Position numbers and translations under genes: made by a program | Shown: piece by piece, positions 1 to 6,750 of the stretch | How positions within the stretch are numbered: the first letter of the stretch is position 1 | Layout: each line of letters starts with the position of its first letter | The notes under the pieces: generated by a model | The model's input: only the letters and a program-made list of their open reading frames with translations | Database searches by the model: none | Told to the model about the DNA's origin: nothing | Source: Hyphomicrobiales bacterium | GTDB lineage: Bacteria; Pseudomonadota; Alphaproteobacteria; Rhizobiales; NORP267 | Reading direction: 5' to 3' | DNA length: 7,211 bases | NCBI GenBank assembly: GCA_016764455.1 | Contig: JAESRU010000007.1 | Coordinates: forward strand, 7,466 to 14,676

Positions 1-453
1 ACCATAATCAGCGAAGCCAACGGATTGTGGCCGTTTGATCTGCGGCCAACGGGATACAGCTTCGATGAAGCACGTGAATTCCTCGCTGCATTGTCGGACA
101 AAGGATCCGACTTTTATCTCAACGTCCAGCAGCGCCTTGATAAGTATTTTCCCTTTTTCCTGGCGCTCACAACCGGATGGGCGATCTTCCTGTTGACCCC
201 AAATATGGAGCGCCGGAGACGTTTGCTCCTGACAATCATCCCTATCCCCGGCATGATTTTTGACTATATGGAAAACACCCATGTCGCCGGCTTGCTGATC
301 GCCGGCCAAAACGGCATCACATCGCAGATGGTAGAATTGGCAAGTTTCTATTCCCGCCTGAAATCAGGCTACGTAACCCTCGCCTTCATCGTCCTGCTGA
401 TCTTGGGAATAAAATGGGTAATGCAGCGCCGACGGGCCGCGAATAGCGTTTGA
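1..453 (+). CDS. Uncharacterised multi-pass membrane protein (5' end missing)
   Basis: The reading frame is open from the first base of the window to a TGA at 451-453, giving 150 residues. An internal TTG at 25 is possible, but it has no convincing ribosome binding site and the preceding codons read naturally, so I treat the gene as running in from the left. Counting from base 1, a soluble stretch (about residues 10-48) contains 'PFDLRPTGYS' and an aromatic-rich segment. Three hydrophobic segments follow at about 50-66, 74-88 and 122-140, and the protein ends in a basic tail with 'QRRR'. A probable further membrane segment lies before the window. The motif 'FDYMEN' (about 87-92) at the end of the second segment looks like a conserved family feature. 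I do not recognise a function. It lies 101 bases upstream of the RND operon on the same strand and could be co-transcribed with it. I found no convincing promoter in that gap, so a functional link is only possible. Confidence 0.75.
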   Translation, partial: TIISEANGLWPFDLRPTGYSFDEAREFLAALSDKGSDFYLNVQQRLDKYFPFFLALTTGWAIFLLTPNMERRRRLLLTIIPIPGMIFDYMENTHVAGLLIAGQNGITSQMVELASFYSRLKSGYVTLAFIVLLILGIKWVMQRRRAANSV

Positions 454-541
454 ACCGCGACGATCCAACGCTATCGCTGATCTCGAATATCAAATACCAT
501 TCCGCCTGATGCGTTTCAGACACCCCCTTCATCTGCAATTC

Positions 542-546
542 AAGGA
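542..546 (+). promoter_or_regulatory. Ribosome binding site deciding the TTG start of the RND adaptor
   Basis: AAGGA lies eight bases before the TTG at 555. The adaptor frame has an in-frame TGA at 507-509 and no ATG or GTG between that stop and 555. This Shine-Dalgarno match therefore supports TTG as the true start codon. Confidence 0.7.
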
Positions 547-554
547 TTACGCCG

Positions 555-1916
555 TTGATCAAGAAACTGCTTATCATTCCACCCATTCTGATCGGCATCG
601 CCGTTTTGTATTTTATGGTCAGCGGCCGGCAAACCCCGGAGCGTAATCCACCCTCGGAAATTGCCCGTGCGGTGCGGGTCATTCATGTGGAGCCGACCAG
701 GCTGGTGCCCCGTGTCACCGGGTTTGGCAGCGTCTATCCGGGCACGGTCTGGAGCGCGATCGCCCAGGTGAGCGGCGAAGTGGTGTATGTACATCCCCAA
801 TTGGACAATGGCGCGATCCTCTCTGCCGGTACCGAGATATTACGCATTTCTTCGGCCAACTTCACCCTTGCCATTGCGCAGGCTCAGGCGAACATGCGCG
901 CCGCCGAAGCCAAATTGGCCGAGTTTGATGTGACTGAAACCAATACCAGCGCCCTGCTTGATATCGAGCAGCGCGGGTTGGAATTGCGCGTAGCAGAATT
1001 GGCGCGCAAGCAAAGTCTGTTTGAGCGCGGCACCATCGCCCAATCGGCACTGGAGCTCGAACAACGCGAAACCCTGGCCCAGCGCAAAAAGGTCCAGGAT
1101 CTGGAAAACACCCTGCGGTTGCTACCAACCCAGCGCGCTGTGCAACAAGAACAGATTGCAATTTATCAAACGCAATTAAGCTCGGCCGAACTCGACCTGG
1201 CCCGCACCCATATCGAATTGCCGTTTGATGCCCGCATCGCCGACGTCAATGTGGAGACGGCGCAATTCGCCCAAACCGGAAGCATTCTGGTGGTTGCCGA
1301 CAGTCTGGACATTGCAGAAATTGAAGCGCAAATCCCGATTTCGCAATTTCGCGCCATGATCAACACCAATGCCCCAACAGACGCGCGTAGCGGCATCACC
1401 ACTGAATCGATTTCGTTCATCATAGAAAAATTCGGGTTTGAAGCGACCGTGCGCCTTCACGTAGGCGAAGAAACCGTCGAATGGCCCGCCCGGTTCGCCC
1501 GCATCAGCGACACCATTGACCCAAAAACCCGCACCATCGGGGCGATCGTTGCTGTCGATGGCGCCTATGCCAGCGCCTCCCCTGGCCACCGCCCGCCCCT
1601 GACCAAGGGAATGTTTGTTGAAATCGAACTTCGCACCCGTGCAATCGAAGACGCGATTACAATCCCGCGCGCAGCCTTTCATAATGGCAACCTGTACCTG
1701 GTGGGGGATGAAAACAGACTTGAAATTCGCCGCGTCACCAGCGGGTTGGTTCAAGGCAACCTCGTCCTTGTCACAGACGGGCTGGAGATCGGTGACCAGG
1801 TCATCGTTTCCGACCTGATACCGGCGGTGGAAAACATGCTGCTAACCCCTGTTCTGGACGAAGACAGACAAACTGCCCTGAAAGCTGAAGCCGCAGGCGG
1901 AACCGACAGCCAATGA
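555..1916 (+). CDS. RND efflux periplasmic adaptor subunit (membrane fusion protein, HlyD/AcrA type)
   Basis: This 453-residue protein should bridge an inner-membrane RND pump and an outer-membrane channel in a tripartite efflux complex. An N-terminal basic-hydrophobic segment (residues 3-23) anchors or exports it. No lipobox cysteine is visible, so it is probably anchored by an uncleaved helix. The two halves of the barrel-sandwich (lipoyl-like) domain lie at about 63-103 and 216-250. Between them is a long Gln/Glu/Leu/Ala-rich alpha-hairpin coiled coil (about 103-215). A beta-barrel domain (about 255-360, with 'IDPKTRTIGAIV') follows, then a membrane-proximal domain (about 361-430, with 'ITIPRAAF') and a short polar tail. 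The start is TTG, supported by AAGGA eight bases upstream and by an in-frame stop at 507. The stop codon overlaps the ATG of the permease gene (ATGA), which indicates translational coupling. The family assignment is firm; the substrate cannot be told. Confidence 0.93.
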   Translation: MIKKLLIIPPILIGIAVLYFMVSGRQTPERNPPSEIARAVRVIHVEPTRLVPRVTGFGSVYPGTVWSAIAQVSGEVVYVHPQLDNGAILSAGTEILRISSANFTLAIAQAQANMRAAEAKLAEFDVTETNTSALLDIEQRGLELRVAELARKQSLFERGTIAQSALELEQRETLAQRKKVQDLENTLRLLPTQRAVQQEQIAIYQTQLSSAELDLARTHIELPFDARIADVNVETAQFAQTGSILVVADSLDIAEIEAQIPISQFRAMINTNAPTDARSGITTESISFIIEKFGFEATVRLHVGEETVEWPARFARISDTIDPKTRTIGAIVAVDGAYASASPGHRPPLTKGMFVEIELRTRAIEDAITIPRAAFHNGNLYLVGDENRLEIRRVTSGLVQGNLVLVTDGLEIGDQVIVSDLIPAVENMLLTPVLDEDRQTALKAEAAGGTDSQ

Positions 1917-4900
1917 TCCGCTATTTTGTAGACCATCCCACCGCCGCCAATCTGGTGATGATCGCCTTTATCATTGCCGGTCTGTTCGCAGCACCAACGC
2001 TCCAGCGCGAAACTTTTCCGCGCGTCCAATCCAACAAGATCGAAATTCAGATCTTTAATCCCGGCGCCCGCACGGAGGATATCGAAGAAGCGATTTGCCA
2101 ACGCATCGAAGATGCCATTGATGGCATCGACAATGTTGCCGAGATCATTTGCGAAGCCCGCGAAGGCTTTGCCCGCGCCGTCGTTGAAATTACAGAAGGG
2201 GCAGATCTTGACCGCTTTGCTGTCGATATCCGCACCGAAATAGACGCCGTTACGGATTTTCCAGAACAAGCCGAAGACCCGGTCGTCAAACAATTGGGGC
2301 AAACCGATTTCGTTGGCTCGGTCGCTGTCACCGGCGCTGCCAGCGCTCCTGATCTCAAGGCTTATGCGGAAGCGATGAAAGACCGCATGTTGCAATTTGG
2401 CGGCATCCCGAAAATTGAAATCATCGGCTTTTCAGATCACCAGATCCGCATCGAATTGCCAGACGCTGTCATCCGTCAATATGGCCTCAGCATTTCAGAT
2501 ATTGCCAGCGCGATCCGGCGCCAATCTCTGGATTTACCATCCGGCACAATCCAGACAAGGGATCAGGATGTGCTGATCCGGTTCGCCGACGAGCGCAAAA
2601 CCCCGGACGATTTTCGTGACGTGATCGTGGTCACCGGAACCGATGGCGGCCAGGTGCGCCTTGGCGATATCGCCACCATCACCGACCGGTTTGATCTTGA
2701 TGAAGCCAAGGTGCTGTTCAACGGCCTGCCAGCCGCCATGCTGAATATCACCAAGACGGAATCTGAAGATACGCTTGATGTCATCGATGCGGTCAATGCC
2801 TTCCTGGAGCAAGAGCGCCTCACCGCCCCGTCAGGTATCGAGATGTTTGTCACCAATGATGTTTCATCCATCGTCCGCGAACGACTGCAACTGCTCCTGA
2901 CGAATGGCGGACAGGGGCTTGTCCTCGTGCTTCTGGTTTTGTGGCTGTTCTTTGGGTTTCGCTACGCCTTCTGGGTCGCGGCCGGGTTGCCGGTATCGTT
3001 CCTTGGATCCGTGGTGCTGATGGTCGCTGCCGGATACACCATCAATATGCTGACCATGGTTGGCCTGTTAATTGTCATCGGCCTGCTAATGGACGACGCG
3101 ATTGTTATTGCGGAAAATGTGGCCACCAAACGCAGTGAAGGTAAATCGCCCAGGGACGCGGCCATTGAGGGTGCTCAGCAAGTGCTGCCAAGTGTTTTTG
3201 CATCTTTTGCCACAACCACGTGTATCTTTGGGTCGCTGGCGTTTCTCAAAGGTGATATCGGCCAGATTTTGAAGGTCGTTCCCATCGTCATGCTGTTCGT
3301 GCTGGTGGTGTCGTTGGTAGAAGCCTTTCTGATCCTGCCGCACCATCTGTCCCGCGCGATGGAAAAAGCAGACAAGCAACAGCCCAAAATACAGGCGACC
3401 GTTGATCGCGGCATCAACTGGATACGGGACCACCTTGTCGGCCCGATTGCCGTTGCTGCTGTGAAATGGCGCTATCTGACAGTGGGAATTGCTGTCGGCA
3501 TGATGCTGCTCGCCATCAGCACCATCGCAGGCGGTATATTGAAATTTTCCGCATTTCCAGAACTCGACGGCGACGTGATGGAGGCGCAGATTTTGCTGCC
3601 TCAAGGCACGCCATTGCGACGCACCGAACAGGTCGTGGCGCAAATCACAGCAGCGCTTGACCGGGTCAATGAGACCCTTAGCCCGGCGCAGCCCGAAGGC
3701 CAGGCCCTGGTCCAGAGCGTTGCAACCAAATTCAACCAAAATAACGGCGCCAACGAATCCGGTGCCCATGTGGCGACAATCTCGGTTGACCTGCTGGATT
3801 CCGAGACCCGCACCCACCGCATCGACGATGTTATCGAGATGTGGCGCAGTGAGGCAGGCAATATTCCCGATGTGTTATCGGTGAAATATTCAGAATCTCA
3901 AATCGGCCCTGCTGGCTTGGCCTTTGATATCCGCCTCACTGGAGACGATTTGGATGATTTGAAAGCGGCAGCAATTGAGCTCACAACCTGGCTCAGCGGC
4001 TATCGTGGCACGTCCAACCTGACCGATGACCTACGCCCGGGAAAACCGGAATTACGCATCAGTTTGAAGGATGGCGCGGGAACCCTTGGCGTAGACGCCC
4101 GCCAGATTGCTGACCAGCTTCGTGCTGCGTTTTTTGGTACAATCGTGAGTGAAATACAGCGCGGCGCAGAATCATACGAAATCGATGTCCGGATCGACCC
4201 GCGCAACAAGGACAGCCTGGCAGATTTTGAAAATTTTGTAATTTCACAAGCCGATGGCAGTTTGATTCCCTTGAGCGTAATTGCAGATGTTGAAACAGGG
4301 CGCGGCTATTCCCGCATCAACCGGGTCAACGGGCAACGCACCGTGACCGTGCAAGGCGATATCGATGTACTTGTCGCAAATGCGGGCGAAATTCTAGCCG
4401 ATACTGAGGCACGGTTTTTCCCCGGTATGGCAGCCCGTTACCCGAGCGTTTCAGTCTCTCTCGAGGGCCAGAACAGAGAAGGCCAGACCACCCAGAATTC
4501 CATGGTGAACGGGTTTATTCTTGGCCTGATCGGTGTTTATTTGCTTTTAAGCTTCCAGTTTAAAAGCTACGTGGAGCCGTTGGTTGTGATGGTCATTATT
4601 CCGTTCGCCTTTATCGGCGCGATCATCGGCCATATCGTTCTTGGTCTGGATTTCACCATGCCCAGCATGCTCGGCTTTGTTGCTTTGGCCGGCGTGGTGG
4701 TGAATGATTCCATTCTTTTGGTGAATTTCATCAAGCATTTTCACGGCGATACAAAATCCGTGGCCGAAGCCGCGCCACTAGCAAGCTGCGCCCGGTTCCG
4801 GGCAATCTTGCTAACCTCGCTCACGACAATTGTCGGGCTATTGCCTTTGTTGTCGGAAACCAGCCTGCAGGCGCAAATCCTGATACCCCTCGTCGCCAGT

Positions 4901-4999
4901 CTTGCGTTTGGACTGATGACCACCACCATTCTGGTATTGTTCCTCGTGCCGGCAATTTATTCCATTCTGGATGATTTCGGCCTAGCCAATATCGACTGA
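1913..4999 (+). CDS. RND efflux transporter permease subunit (AcrB/HAE family-like)
   Basis: This 1028-residue inner-membrane proton/substrate antiporter is of normal family length. TM1 lies at about residues 12-28, a first periplasmic porter region at about 31-330, a TM2-6 block at about 333-478 and TM7 at about 518-546. A second porter region spans about 550-865, and TM8-12 run from about 868 to the C-terminus. TM4 carries the hallmark 'GLLMDDAIVIAENV' with the paired aspartates D394/D395, matching D407/D408 of E. coli AcrB. In TM11, R961 and T968 align with AcrB R971 and T978. In TM10 the position of the essential AcrB lysine K940 is asparagine, N931, in 'GVVVNDSILLV'. The start overlaps the adaptor stop by four bases, and the nearby AGGCGGA at 1895-1901 is a poor, distant Shine-Dalgarno match, so coupling probably matters. 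No outer-membrane factor follows. The substrate (drug, metabolite, lipid or other) cannot be inferred from sequence alone. Confidence 0.95.
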   Translation: MIRYFVDHPTAANLVMIAFIIAGLFAAPTLQRETFPRVQSNKIEIQIFNPGARTEDIEEAICQRIEDAIDGIDNVAEIICEAREGFARAVVEITEGADLDRFAVDIRTEIDAVTDFPEQAEDPVVKQLGQTDFVGSVAVTGAASAPDLKAYAEAMKDRMLQFGGIPKIEIIGFSDHQIRIELPDAVIRQYGLSISDIASAIRRQSLDLPSGTIQTRDQDVLIRFADERKTPDDFRDVIVVTGTDGGQVRLGDIATITDRFDLDEAKVLFNGLPAAMLNITKTESEDTLDVIDAVNAFLEQERLTAPSGIEMFVTNDVSSIVRERLQLLLTNGGQGLVLVLLVLWLFFGFRYAFWVAAGLPVSFLGSVVLMVAAGYTINMLTMVGLLIVIGLLMDDAIVIAENVATKRSEGKSPRDAAIEGAQQVLPSVFASFATTTCIFGSLAFLKGDIGQILKVVPIVMLFVLVVSLVEAFLILPHHLSRAMEKADKQQPKIQATVDRGINWIRDHLVGPIAVAAVKWRYLTVGIAVGMMLLAISTIAGGILKFSAFPELDGDVMEAQILLPQGTPLRRTEQVVAQITAALDRVNETLSPAQPEGQALVQSVATKFNQNNGANESGAHVATISVDLLDSETRTHRIDDVIEMWRSEAGNIPDVLSVKYSESQIGPAGLAFDIRLTGDDLDDLKAAAIELTTWLSGYRGTSNLTDDLRPGKPELRISLKDGAGTLGVDARQIADQLRAAFFGTIVSEIQRGAESYEIDVRIDPRNKDSLADFENFVISQADGSLIPLSVIADVETGRGYSRINRVNGQRTVTVQGDIDVLVANAGEILADTEARFFPGMAARYPSVSVSLEGQNREGQTTQNSMVNGFILGLIGVYLLLSFQFKSYVEPLVVMVIIPFAFIGAIIGHIVLGLDFTMPSMLGFVALAGVVVNDSILLVNFIKHFHGDTKSVAEAAPLASCARFRAILLTSLTTIVGLLPLLSETSLQAQILIPLVASLAFGLMTTTILVLFLVPAIYSILDDFGLANID

Positions 5000-5005
5000 C
5001 AACAT

Positions 5006-5038
5006 AAAAAAAGAGCCGCCCTCAAATGAGGGCGGCTC
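5006..5038 (-). terminator. Intrinsic terminator of the cold-shock gene
   Basis: A perfect inverted repeat pairs 5013-5024 with 5027-5038 (GAGCCGCCCTCA / TGAGGGCGGCTC), in practice an 11-bp GC-rich stem with a four-base loop. On the minus strand the stem is followed directly by seven Ts (As at 5006-5012 on the + strand), the classic rho-independent form. It sits 44 bases after the cold-shock stop codon. Read in the + direction from the RND operon, the hairpin is followed by GAATGTC without a U-tract, so it would be a weak terminator at best for that operon. Confidence 0.92.
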
Positions 5039-5082
5039 GAATGTCTACGGCAGCGATCCGTTCAGGACCGCGCCTGATCTAG

Positions 5083-5292
5083 CTATACAGCCTGGATATT
5101 GGCGACAGCTGTCTTTCCAGTGCGGCTGTCAACTTCGGTGTCGAAGGAGACCTTCTGGCCTTCGGCGAGGCCAGTCATGCCAGCACGCTCAAGGGCAGTT
5201 GCATGGACGAAAACGTCCTTGCTGCCGCTGTCAGGTGCAATAAAGCCGTAGCCTTTTTGATCATTGTAGAATTTTACAGTACCGTTTTCCAT
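5083..5292 (-). CDS. Cold-shock domain protein (CspA family)
   Basis: This 69-residue single cold-shock domain is a five-stranded OB-fold that binds single-stranded RNA/DNA. Proteins of this family act as RNA chaperones, and not all are cold induced. The RNP1 motif 'KGYGFI' is at residues 13-18 and RNP2 'VFVH' at 27-30, with the usual 'NGTVKFYN' opening strand. The length is typical. I chose the ATG at 5292 because it is preceded by AAGGAA (5303-5298) at five bases' spacing and begins the conserved domain. The frame stays open upstream to 5424 and beyond, but that stretch has no family similarity and is better read as leader. The gene ends in TAG at 5085-5083 and is followed by a strong terminator. 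It lies downstream of the HlyD/FtsX operon on the same strand, but the 246-base gap and candidate promoter suggest its own transcription unit. The alphaproteobacterial look of '[17 protein letters not shown]' is from memory of the family. Confidence 0.96.
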   Translation of the reverse strand: MENGTVKFYNDQKGYGFIAPDSGSKDVFVHATALERAGMTGLAEGQKVSFDTEVDSRTGKTAVANIQAV

Positions 5293-5443
5293 GGAGATTC
5301 CTTTTTTGTTCCATGTTTGCTCACAGGTCAATCCACACGCCGAAACGTACGTATTAGCCCAAATTTGTCGATTTTTTTGAGGATTCTGAACGTGCGCCTG
5401 ATATCTGTGAGGCGTAGCGACCAATTCGTCCGGCCAAAGTCGA
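5293..5443 (-). promoter_or_regulatory. Putative long 5' leader of the cold-shock mRNA
   Basis: If the candidate promoter at 5450-5478 is used, the mRNA has an untranslated leader of about 150 bases. Long leaders are known for E. coli cspA, where they act as temperature-responsive structures. Two helices are visible. A local 5-bp hairpin pairs CGCCT (5414-5410) with AGGCG (5399-5395). A longer-range 7-bp helix pairs CTCACAG (5411-5405) with CTGTGAG (5326-5320), whose 3' arm ends 16 bases before the ribosome binding site. The two share bases 5410-5411, so they cannot form together. Helices this short can arise by chance in 150 bases. Confidence 0.35.
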
Positions 5444-5449
5444 TGTCAC

Positions 5450-5478
5450 CATATACCCTTTTATCTCGATATTTGCAA
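5450..5478 (-). promoter_or_regulatory. Candidate sigma-70-type promoter of the cold-shock gene
   Basis: On the minus strand TTGCAA (5478-5473) and TATATG (5455-5450) are separated by 17 bases. Each matches the -35 and -10 consensus at four of six positions. Transcription would start near 5443. An alternative -35, TTGACG, occurs slightly further upstream, but its -10 partner at 17 bases (AATATC) is poorer. This is a by-eye match only. Confidence 0.45.
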
Positions 5479-5538
5479 GACCATTGCTAACGTCAATATT
5501 TCAACATGGTTTCCCGGTCGTTTCAGGTGTCCAGAAGG

Positions 5539-6747
5539 TTATTCCCGGGCTTCAATTGCAACCCCGTCCGATATCTGATCGCTCGGATAAACGATCACAT
5601 TTTCACCGGCCGTCATCCCGTCCAAGACCTCTGCATAGATATCTGAAAACCGCCCCAGAACAATATGCCGCTCGCTGGCAACACCGTCATCATTTACGAA
5701 CACAGCCCAGTCGTTACCGACGCGAAACAGCGCCCCCAGCGGCACCCGCAAAGCATCTTCATTCTGCGATACCTGCAAGCGCACCAGAACCCTGAAGGCG
5801 TGACCAAGGCTGGCCCAGTCCTCCGCCGGACTGATAATATCCAGGATCACATTGACCCGCTGTTCTTCGATGCCAAGCGCAGAAATTTTGGTGAAGCCCG
5901 CCGGATCAATTCGCCGCACCCGCGCTTCCAAAACCTTGTCGTGGCCCCAATCTTCAATTCCAGCCATCGTGCCTGAGCTGATCCGGACGGCATCGGCTGA
6001 CAAAAGATCAACAACTATTTCCAGATCCCGCGGATTCCCGGTTTCCAGGATCGCGGTTCCGGCCTGCACCACCTGTTCGCTCTCGGTCAGGATGCGGAGC
6101 ACAACGCCCGTTTCAGGTGCGACCACCGCGACACAACATTGATCTTCGGGCCAATCGGTAACGAGTGCGGTTGGTTGCGATTCTCGTATCCGCGCATAGT
6201 CAAGCTCGCTCTGGCGCAATTCCAAATTGGCCTCTGCACGCTGCACCTGTGCCTGTTTGCCATCCACTTCCAGCATCGCCTGTTCCAGAGCGCGCCGGGA
6301 GATATTATTGTTTGCGGATAATTGCTGCGCCCGCTCCAGATCACTTTGGGCAAACCGCAACAATGAATGTGCCTGCGCCAATTCAGCGCGTGCCAGACGC
6401 ACCATTGCCGAAGCAGCCAGGGTTGCAGCCGCAAGCTCGCGGCGGGTTCTTGAATCTCTGATCGGCGGGTCCACCGGGCGCACCCTGGCGACCCGTTGGC
6501 CCCGGACAACCTCATCACCGGCATCCAGTTCCAACCGCTCCAGCTTACCCGCGATTGGCGCTGAAATCTGGTAAACATCGCGAACCCGGGTCTCTCCTTC
6601 TTCTTCGATGACAACCTCGACCAGCCCTCGGGAAATTTCGACAATATCCACGGCTTCAGGTTTGGGGCGCAACAAATACCACCCCACCAATACGACCGGG
6701 ATGAGCATTGCCACCCAGCCGAAAGACCTCAACCTTCGCATATTCAT
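5539..6747 (-). CDS. HlyD-family periplasmic adaptor of an ABC (FtsX-type) export system
   Basis: This 402-residue membrane fusion protein has an N-terminal basic region and one membrane helix (about residues 9-26). The first barrel-sandwich half is at about 56-92 ('ISAPIAGKLERLELDAGDEV'). An Ala/Gln/Arg-rich alpha-hairpin coiled coil covers about 97-190, and the second barrel-sandwich half is at about 204-236 ('VVAPETGVVLRIL'). A beta-barrel follows at about 240-328, then a membrane-proximal domain at about 330-400 containing 'LRVPLGALFRVGNDWAVFV'. The ATG at 6747 has AAGGGAG (6760-6754) six bases upstream, and a second ATG follows two codons later. The gene begins three bases after the stop of an FtsX-like permease, so it belongs to an ABC export operon and not to an RND pump. 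In such systems the adaptor couples the permease to the periplasm or an outer-membrane channel. I saw no clear terminator after its TAA at 5541-5539. The substrate is unknown. Confidence 0.92.
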   Translation of the reverse strand: MNMRRLRSFGWVAMLIPVVLVGWYLLRPKPEAVDIVEISRGLVEVVIEEEGETRVRDVYQISAPIAGKLERLELDAGDEVVRGQRVARVRPVDPPIRDSRTRRELAAATLAASAMVRLARAELAQAHSLLRFAQSDLERAQQLSANNNISRRALEQAMLEVDGKQAQVQRAEANLELRQSELDYARIRESQPTALVTDWPEDQCCVAVVAPETGVVLRILTESEQVVQAGTAILETGNPRDLEIVVDLLSADAVRISSGTMAGIEDWGHDKVLEARVRRIDPAGFTKISALGIEEQRVNVILDIISPAEDWASLGHAFRVLVRLQVSQNEDALRVPLGALFRVGNDWAVFVNDDGVASERHIVLGRFSDIYAEVLDGMTAGENVIVYPSDQISDGVAIEARE

Positions 6748-6750
6748 CTA

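Noticed and set aside
454..554. Promoter for the RND operon in the gap after the membrane protein gene
   Set aside because: TTGAAC at 450-455 has no acceptable -10 partner, and TATCAA (488-493) has no -35 at the right spacing; nothing met even a loose standard.
1176..1754. 192-codon minus-strand open frame inside the RND adaptor gene
   Set aside because: It is fully antisense to a well-supported adaptor gene, its translation resembles no family I recognise, and it reflects the codon bias of the opposite strand.
1751..2395. 214-codon minus-strand open frame across the adaptor/permease junction
   Set aside because: It is antisense to two firm genes with no recognisable domain; long shadow frames are expected in GC-biased coding sequence.
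3086..3817. 243-codon minus-strand open frame inside the RND permease gene
   Set aside because: It is antisense to conserved TM and porter coding sequence, and its His/Gln/Cys-rich translation looks like a shadow frame.
4543..4567. 8-bp inverted repeat GCTTTTAA / TTAAAAGC with a nine-base loop
   Set aside because: It lies within the TM8 and following-loop codons of the permease and is AT-rich; it is probably a chance result of codons for Leu, Phe and Lys.
5345..5352. 8-bp palindrome ACGTACGT in the cold-shock leader as an operator
   Set aside because: It is a single short palindrome with no second copy nearby and lies well downstream of the candidate promoter; no basis for naming a regulator.
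5293..5424. In-frame N-terminal extension of the cold-shock protein (44 extra codons)
   Set aside because: The extension has no family similarity, while the ATG at 5292 has a good ribosome binding site and matches the standard start of the cold-shock domain.
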